Below are positions 59,316 to 64,000 of a stretch of 64,000 nt of DNA, piece after piece. Position 1 is the first letter of the stretch. Every line of letters begins with the position of its first letter. Location of the stretch: the NCBI GenBank assembly GCA_040880465.1, contig JBBDIK010000012.1:1-64000 (forward strand). The letters run 5' to 3'. The DNA comes from JBBDIK01 sp040880465 (GTDB taxonomy: Bacteria; Actinomycetota; UBA4738; JBBDHU01). Made by a program: the position numbers and the translations under genes. Under the pieces are notes generated by a model that ran no database searches, was not told the origin of the DNA, and saw only the letters and a list, made by a program, of their open reading frames with translations.

Positions 59316-59318
59316 GCT
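59313..59318 (+). promoter_or_regulatory. -10 box overlapping the upstream stop
   Basis: TAGGCT, whose TAG is the stop codon of the gene ending at 59315, 6 nt before ATG 59325. Confidence 0.5.
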
Positions 59319-59324
59319 TGCCGG

Positions 59325-60563
59325 ATGAGCGACGACCCGGCCGGCCGCCAGAGCGTCACCCCGACCGACGCGGGGCTGGGGCAGCCCGAGGATTCGCTCA
59401 CGGCCGGCATGCCGCCGTGGATCCCCCGGTTGATCCTGCTGATCATCCTCTCGGGATTCCTGGCGATCGGGGTGGCCTGGCTCGCGCTTCGGCTGCACAC
59501 GCTGTTCGGCTGGCTCCTCATCTCCCTGTTCCTGTCCTTCGCGCTGGAGCCGGCAGTCAACTTCCTGGCGCGCCGCGGCTGGCGGCGCGGCCTGGCGACC
59601 GGGTTCGTGATGCTGGTCGTGTTCGTGGCGATCGTCGGGCTGTTCGTGCTGGTCATGCCGGTCTTCGTCAAGGAGCTGACGTCGTTCATCCAGAACCTGC
59701 CGCAGACGCTGGAGAAGATCAGCTCGTTCACGCAGAAGTGCTGCAAGCTGGACCTGACCGACCCGAACGTCCTGGACAAGATCTCGGGCCTGGGCTCGGC
59801 CGTAAAGGAGGTCGCGAGCAACGCGCTGGCCATCGGGGCCTACATCGTCGGGCTCCTCCTCTCGTTCCTGTCGATCGCGACGTTCACGTTCTTCTTCCTG
59901 GCGTACGCGCCTCGGGTACGCCGCGCGGTGTGCTCGCTGTTCCCTCCGCGGCGCCAGGAGATCGTGTTGCATACGTGGGAGGTGGCGATCGACAAGACCG
60001 GGGGTTACTTCTACTCGCGGGTCCTGCTCGCGATCGTGTACAGCACCGTCAGCTTTTTCGTGTTCTCGTTCCTCGGGGTGCCGTTCGCGCTGGTTCTCGC
60101 CATCTTCCTCGGCGTCGTCGCTGAGTTGATCCCGACCATCGGGCCGTGGATCGGCGGCATCCTTCCTGCGGCCGTCGCCCTCGCGGACGATCCGAAGAAA
60201 GGGCTGTACGTCATCATCTACCTGTTCGTGTATCAGATGATCGAGAACTTCACGCTGGTCCCGAAGATCTCGGCGCGAACGATGAAGATGAACCCGGCGA
60301 TGGCGTTCGGCGCGATGATCGCCGGCGCGTCAGTCGCCGGCATCATGGGGATGATCCTGGCGCTTCCCGTCGCCGGCATCATCCAGACCTCGTTCAACGA
60401 GTATCTGGACCGGACCAAACGCCGGTACGAGGTCATCGAGGACGACATGACCCAGGAGCCGGCCCCGGATGACGACGACGAAGACGGGCCCGACAAGCCG
60501 TCGATGCGGGAACGGCTGAAGGAGAAGGTCGCGCGCCATCCCAACGGCGGGGCGCCCGACTAG
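59325..60563 (+). CDS. AI-2E family (PerM-like) transporter, 412 aa
   Basis: About eight transmembrane helices with the family's C-terminal signature: FLGVVAELIPTIGPWIGGILPAAVALADDP, YVIIYLFVYQMIENFTLVPKIS, MNPAMAFGAMIAGASVAGIMGMILALPVAGI. A long outside helical segment lies at about 105-175 (VFVKELTSFIQNLPQTLEKI), and an acidic then basic cytoplasmic tail. The family includes quorum-signal exporters and sodium/proton antiporters; the substrate here is unknown. Confidence 0.85.
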   Translation: MSDDPAGRQSVTPTDAGLGQPEDSLTAGMPPWIPRLILLIILSGFLAIGVAWLALRLHTLFGWLLISLFLSFALEPAVNFLARRGWRRGLATGFVMLVVFVAIVGLFVLVMPVFVKELTSFIQNLPQTLEKISSFTQKCCKLDLTDPNVLDKISGLGSAVKEVASNALAIGAYIVGLLLSFLSIATFTFFFLAYAPRVRRAVCSLFPPRRQEIVLHTWEVAIDKTGGYFYSRVLLAIVYSTVSFFVFSFLGVPFALVLAIFLGVVAELIPTIGPWIGGILPAAVALADDPKKGLYVIIYLFVYQMIENFTLVPKISARTMKMNPAMAFGAMIAGASVAGIMGMILALPVAGIIQTSFNEYLDRTKRRYEVIEDDMTQEPAPDDDDEDGPDKPSMRERLKEKVARHPNGGAPD

Positions 60564-60596
60564 CGGCGCAGGCTCCGCCCCCGGTACCGTGTGCTC

Positions 60597-62303
60597 ATGA
60601 CCAGCCATCGGCCGTGGTTCGCCAGCTACCCCGAGGGGGTCCCGCACACCCTCGAGCCGTACCCGGAGCGTTCGCTCTTCTCGCTGCTCGAGGAGGCGGT
60701 CGGGTCGATGCCCGATCGGACCGCGATCGCGTTCTTCGGGAAGCACACGTCGTACGGGCAGCTGCTTGCCGAGGCCGAGCGGTTCTCGGCGGTGCTTGCA
60801 TCGCTCGGCGTGCAGCGTGGCGACCGGGTCGCGTTCGTCATGCCGAACTGCCCGCAGCTCGCGGCCGCGTTCTTCGGTGCTCAGCGGCTGGGGGCGATCG
60901 CCGTGCCGAACAATCCCCTGTACACGCCGCGGGAGCTGTCGCACCAGCTCACGGACTGCGGCGCGCGCGTCGTGCTGGTCCTGGATCAGCTCTATCCGCT
61001 GCTGGAGAAGGCTCGCGAGGGGACCGAGGTCGAGCATGTCATCGTCACCAAGGTCACCGACGCGATGAAGTTCCCACTGAACCTGCTCGCGCCACTGAAG
61101 TTCAAGAAGGAGGCGAAGGCCGAGGGCAAACCGTGGCCGCCGGTCCCTGCCGATGCCGACGTGTTGTGGTGGCGGGACGTGATGCGCGGCGGCGATCCCT
61201 TGCCGCCGGCGGGCCAGGTCAGCCCTCGGGAGGATGCGGCCGCGCTCGTGTACACGGGTGGGACGACCGGTGTGTCCAAGGGCGCGATGCTCTCGCACTT
61301 CAACATCGTCTCGAACGCCATGCAGGCGAAGGCCTGGATCACGACGGTGGGGGAGGGGACCGACGTCGTGATGCTGGCGCTGCCGCTGTTCCACTCCTAC
61401 GGGCTCATGTGCTTCATGTTCGCGGTCATCACGAAGAACACCACGGTCATGGTCCCGCGGTTCGAGCTGGGGATGGTCCTCAAGCAGCTCGCGAAGGAGA
61501 AGGTGACGCTGTTCCCCGGTGTGCCGCGGATGTACCTGGTGATGAACGAGGCGCCCGAGACGCGCAAGTTCGACCTGCGCTCGGTCAAGATCTGCGTGTC
61601 GGGAGCCGCACCGCTACCGCTGGCCGTCGCGCGGAGATTCGAGGAGGTGACGGGCGGCGCGCAGGCGGTCGAGGGGTACGGGCTGACGGAGACCTCACCC
61701 GTGACGCACGTGAACCCGATCGAGGGCGTTCGCAAGGAGGGTTCGATCGGGCTGCCGCTGCCCGACACCGACTGCAAGATCGTGGACCTGGAGGACCCAG
61801 AACACGAGATGGGCGCCGGCGAGCCGGGCGAGCTGTGCATGCGCGGGCCGCAGGTGATGCTGGGCTACTGGAACCGGCCCGAGGAGACCGCGGCCATGAT
61901 CCGCAACGGCTGGCTGCACTCGGGCGATGTCGCGCAGTTCGACGAGCAGGGGTACTTCTCGATCGTGGACCGGCTGAAGGACATGGTCATCGTGTCGGGG
62001 TTCAACGTGTACCCGACGGCGGTGGAGGAGGCGCTGTACCGGCACCCGAAGATCCTGAAGGCGGCCGTGATCGGCGTGCCGGATGACGTGACCGGCGAGG
62101 CGCTGAAGGCGTTCGTGGTGCTGCGGCCGGGCGAGACTGCGACGGCTCAGGAGATCGTGGCGTGGTGCCGCGATCCGGAGGGCGGGGGCCTAACTGCGTA
62201 CCGGGTTCCCAAGCAGATCGAGTTCCGGGATTCGCTACCGGAGACGCTCATCGGCAAGGTCCTGCGCCGCGTCCTCCAGGAGGAAGAACGCGCAAAGCGC
62301 TGA
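60597..62303 (+). CDS. Long-chain acyl-CoA ligase (AMP-forming)
   Basis: 568 aa. ATG 6 nt after TACCGT (60585-60590). ANL enzyme motifs: VYTGGTTGVSKGAMLSH (P-loop), VEGYGLTETSPV (A5), NGWLHSGDVAQFDEQGYFSIVDRLKDMVIVSGFNVYP (A7-A8 hinge) and IGKVLRRVL (catalytic Lys, A10). Activates fatty acids to acyl-CoA via the acyl-adenylate. It resembles FadD-type enzymes; chain length cannot be told. Transcribed alone, convergent with the lipoprotein gene. Confidence 0.9.
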   Translation: MTSHRPWFASYPEGVPHTLEPYPERSLFSLLEEAVGSMPDRTAIAFFGKHTSYGQLLAEAERFSAVLASLGVQRGDRVAFVMPNCPQLAAAFFGAQRLGAIAVPNNPLYTPRELSHQLTDCGARVVLVLDQLYPLLEKAREGTEVEHVIVTKVTDAMKFPLNLLAPLKFKKEAKAEGKPWPPVPADADVLWWRDVMRGGDPLPPAGQVSPREDAAALVYTGGTTGVSKGAMLSHFNIVSNAMQAKAWITTVGEGTDVVMLALPLFHSYGLMCFMFAVITKNTTVMVPRFELGMVLKQLAKEKVTLFPGVPRMYLVMNEAPETRKFDLRSVKICVSGAAPLPLAVARRFEEVTGGAQAVEGYGLTETSPVTHVNPIEGVRKEGSIGLPLPDTDCKIVDLEDPEHEMGAGEPGELCMRGPQVMLGYWNRPEETAAMIRNGWLHSGDVAQFDEQGYFSIVDRLKDMVIVSGFNVYPTAVEEALYRHPKILKAAVIGVPDDVTGEALKAFVVLRPGETATAQEIVAWCRDPEGGGLTAYRVPKQIEFRDSLPETLIGKVLRRVLQEEERAKR

Positions 62304-62334
62304 GGAGGTCCTTCGGAGGGGCCGTCGGGATTCC

Positions 62335-62937
62335 CTATGTGCTGACCGAGGTTGATCTGAGGGCCTGCTCGCACAGGTCGCGCGATCGTTGTCGGCGGGA
62401 TATCTCGTAGAGACACGCGATCGAGTACTGCTGGTTCCCGTTCACGACGAAGAGCACTGTGCCCTCCATCCGGTGACCCGACGCCGTGAGTGTTCCTTCG
62501 GCCCTCCATGCCGGGTTCCCATCGATATCACTTCGCTCGAAGCTGAGCACATCCCCTCCTTGACTCTCTATGAGCTGGTGGAAGAGCTGCTCGAAGTCTC
62601 GACCGATCTGCTCCACCGATGTCGGATCGTCAACTGATCGCAGGAGCCGGAACGCCGCGATGTCCAGGGCGTTGAAGGAGTCGACACCGATATTCTCGCG
62701 GAAGACGGGGTGGGTATCGCCCTCCCCTCCCGCGGGAGGGACAGGTTTCCAACCCGCTGGGGCGCGAAGCGAGATGCCCCAGCATTCGAAATTGGGAAGG
62801 GCATCGGTCCGGCACGTGATGCGCTCATGTGGGCTCGCGGTGTTCTCCGTCGACGAGGGCCACACCGTGAAGGAGCAGCCGGAGAGGATCAAGCCAGCGA
62901 CGATAGCGGTCGTTGCGGCCGAGCGTCCGCTCCACAT
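62335..62937 (-). CDS. Putative lipoprotein, 200 aa
   Basis: Signal AATTAIVAGLILSGCS with lipobox LSGC. The mature part has WGISLRAPAGWKPVPP, a start common to small PsbP-like lipoproteins, then a beta-rich domain (GTLTASGHRMEGTVLFVVNGNQQYSIACLYEI). Its ATG follows directly after the TAG stop of the cytochrome oxidase subunit gene, so it is the last gene of that operon. An assembly or accessory role is possible but not shown. Confidence 0.65.
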   Translation of the reverse strand: MWSGRSAATTAIVAGLILSGCSFTVWPSSTENTASPHERITCRTDALPNFECWGISLRAPAGWKPVPPAGGEGDTHPVFRENIGVDSFNALDIAAFRLLRSVDDPTSVEQIGRDFEQLFHQLIESQGGDVLSFERSDIDGNPAWRAEGTLTASGHRMEGTVLFVVNGNQQYSIACLYEISRRQRSRDLCEQALRSTSVST

Positions 62938-63327
62938 CTACTGGCGGCTCTCGCGCATCAGGCCGTGGATCGCGAACGCGGCCAATGCGAGTCCGGGGGG
63001 CACCAGGATGAGTCCGTAGATCAGTCCCGCACCTGCCAGCAGCAGTCCGAGGACGAAGAAGATGGGCCACACGGTGACGGCCGGGAAGGACCCCACGCTC
63101 GTACCGGCGTCGGTCGAAGGATCGGCGTTCGGGTCGTCTTCGGGCGCGACCGGTGCGTTCCGCGAAGCGCCGTGGCGCAGCGCCCACAGCCCCACGATCA
63201 GCGGCATCAACCCGAACGCCCAAAGCAGTACCGCCCCGGTGACCTCGTGGGCGATGAACCAGTAGAGCGTTCCTACGCCGAGGCCGAACGCCGTCAGCAC
63301 CCACAGGTAGCGCACGAACGGCTTCAT
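62938..63327 (-). CDS. Cytochrome c oxidase subunit IV, actinobacterial type (CtaF-like)
   Basis: 129 aa, ATG 63327 overlapping the ctaD stop (ATGA). Four hydrophobic helices in two pairs (LWVLTAFGLGVGTLYWFIAHEVTGAVLLWAFGLMPLIVGLWAL, then VWPIFFVLGLLLAGAGLIYGLILVPPGLALAAFAIHGLM), separated by an acidic loop (EDDPNADPSTDAG). This layout and position directly after ctaD fit the small actinobacterial subunit IV that stabilises the oxidase. Confidence 0.75.
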   Translation of the reverse strand: MKPFVRYLWVLTAFGLGVGTLYWFIAHEVTGAVLLWAFGLMPLIVGLWALRHGASRNAPVAPEDDPNADPSTDAGTSVGSFPAVTVWPIFFVLGLLLAGAGLIYGLILVPPGLALAAFAIHGLMRESRQ

Positions 63328-64000
63328 CCGTCGGCCCCCTCGTGGTGCAGGTCGAACGCCGGCCGCTCCGAGCGGATCGGCGGGATCGCGTCGAAGTTGT
63401 GCTCGGGAGGGGGCGACGTGGTCGCCCACTCGAGCGAGTACCCGTCCCACGGATCATCGCCCGCCTCCACCGGCTTGCGTTTCGAAACCCACAGGTCCGC
63501 GAGGAAGAACAGGACACCGACAGCCATCACGACATACCCGAGCGAGGAGAGCAGGTTCGGCGTCTCGTAGCCGGCGTTCGCGGGGTAGTCGACGACCCGG
63601 CGCGGCATCCCGCGAAGACCGGCCTCGAACTGCGGCCAGAACGTCACGTTGAACCCGATGAACATCAGCGCGAACACGGCCTTGCCCATCCGTTCGCGCA
63701 GCATCCGGCCGGTCATCTTCGGGTACCAGAAGTAGATCGCGGCGAAGATGCCGAACACCGCTCCGCCCATCATCGTGTAGTGGAAGTGCGCGACCAGGAA
63801 GTAGGAGTCCGCCGCGTGGAAGTCGATGGCCGGGGCCGCCAGCATCACGCCGGTCACCCCGCCGATCAGGAAGTTCAGCAGGAACCCGATCGAGAACAGC
63901 ATCGCCGTCGGGAAGACGATCTTGCCGCCCCACATCGAGCCGGTCCAGTTGAAGAACTTCACGCCGGTCGGCACGGCGATCAGCAATGTCATCGCGGCGA
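63324..64000 (-). CDS. ctaD: Cytochrome c oxidase subunit I, C-terminal part (cut by window edge)
   Basis: About the last 225 residues of the heme-copper oxidase large subunit; the 5' end lies beyond the window. Conserved strings: AVPTGVKFFNW, LLNFLIGGVTGVMLA, DSYFLVAHFHYTMMGG (the HFHY pair binds high-spin heme a3 and low-spin heme a), WYPKMTGRML, FNVTFWPQF, GLRGMPRRVVDYP. The C-terminus has a long soluble tail. It reduces O2 to water and pumps protons in the cytoplasmic membrane. In an operon with the subunit IV gene and a lipoprotein gene. Confidence 0.95.
   Translation of the reverse strand, partial: AAMTLLIAVPTGVKFFNWTGSMWGGKIVFPTAMLFSIGFLLNFLIGGVTGVMLAAPAIDFHAADSYFLVAHFHYTMMGGAVFGIFAAIYFWYPKMTGRMLRERMGKAVFALMFIGFNVTFWPQFEAGLRGMPRRVVDYPANAGYETPNLLSSLGYVVMAVGVLFFLADLWVSKRKPVEAGDDPWDGYSLEWATTSPPPEHNFDAIPPIRSERPAFDLHHEGADG

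Overview
The window is high-GC, densely coding bacterial DNA that looks like an actinomycete-type (Actinomycetota) chromosome. The evidence is an MmpL/MmpS-type transporter and lipoprotein, an actinobacterial-type small cytochrome oxidase subunit beside ctaD, SURF1, an Arr rifampin ADP-ribosyltransferase, a DinB/mycothiol-type fold protein, and many genes whose start codon lies 6-8 nt after a TANNNT -10 box (leaderless mRNAs). I cannot place it at genus level. There are no rRNA genes, no CRISPR array, and no recognisable integrase or transposase gene. Three tRNA genes are present: CAT (Met or Ile2) and two Val(TAC).

Region 1 (1-3585) is accessory DNA that ends at a 43-nt fragment matching the 3' half of a tRNA-Asn, preceded by short direct repeats. 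This is the expected right edge of an element integrated in a tRNA-Asn gene lying left of the window. Inside it, a perfect 268-bp direct repeat (53-320 and 1838-2105) gives two different zinc-ribbon genes the same leader and the same first 13 codons, and at least one gene junction is broken.

Region 2 (3700-24750) is core-like. It holds a CAP-domain protein; an N,N-dimethylglycine oxidase, serine hydrolase and sarcosine dehydrogenase-type cluster; a GH-like TIM-barrel protein; a NodB deacetylase; a Tat-exported amine oxidase; a tRNA; a 952-residue fusion of an amidase/PGRP domain with three GT2 glycosyltransferase domains; a cupredoxin; a DEAD-box helicase; a secreted two-fold repeat of NTF2-like plus VOC domains; an Lrp regulator; and a DUF1326 protein.

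Region 3 (25138-32773) is the most unusual part: a tandem array of small integrase-less cassettes (about 1-1.8 kb) downstream of an intact tRNA-Val(TAC). Each cassette ends in a conserved ~170-bp module made of tandem short repeats (candidate recombinase arm sites) followed by a tRNA-Val 3'-half. Three modules are intact, one is interrupted by a second tRNA-Val gene, and one is a remnant. The cargo is one to a few genes per cassette, mostly with their own promoters: hypotheticals, a DUF4304 protein, a secreted beta-propeller, lipoproteins including an MmpS-like one, and a Rieske-fold protein. The rifampin-modifying gene arr lies just beyond the last remnant.

Region 4 (32800-64000) is again core-like. 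It includes a GNAT protein, a DddP-family M24 protein with a changed metal ligand, a GlcG/HbpS protein, glutathione-independent formaldehyde dehydrogenase, CapA, TetR, a beta-lactamase-fold hydrolase, pirin, an MmpL-type transporter with a ~270-residue coiled coil, ABC-F, SURF1, an M20 peptidase, CPBP and Abhydrolase_9 membrane proteins, an LPG-synthase-like flippase domain, a potassium channel, a phosphoesterase, an AI-2E-type permease, an acyl-CoA ligase, and the end of a cytochrome oxidase operon. The methylated-amine oxidases and formaldehyde dehydrogenase suggest catabolism of betaine, dimethylglycine or sarcosine with formaldehyde oxidation; that link is inferred from co-occurrence.
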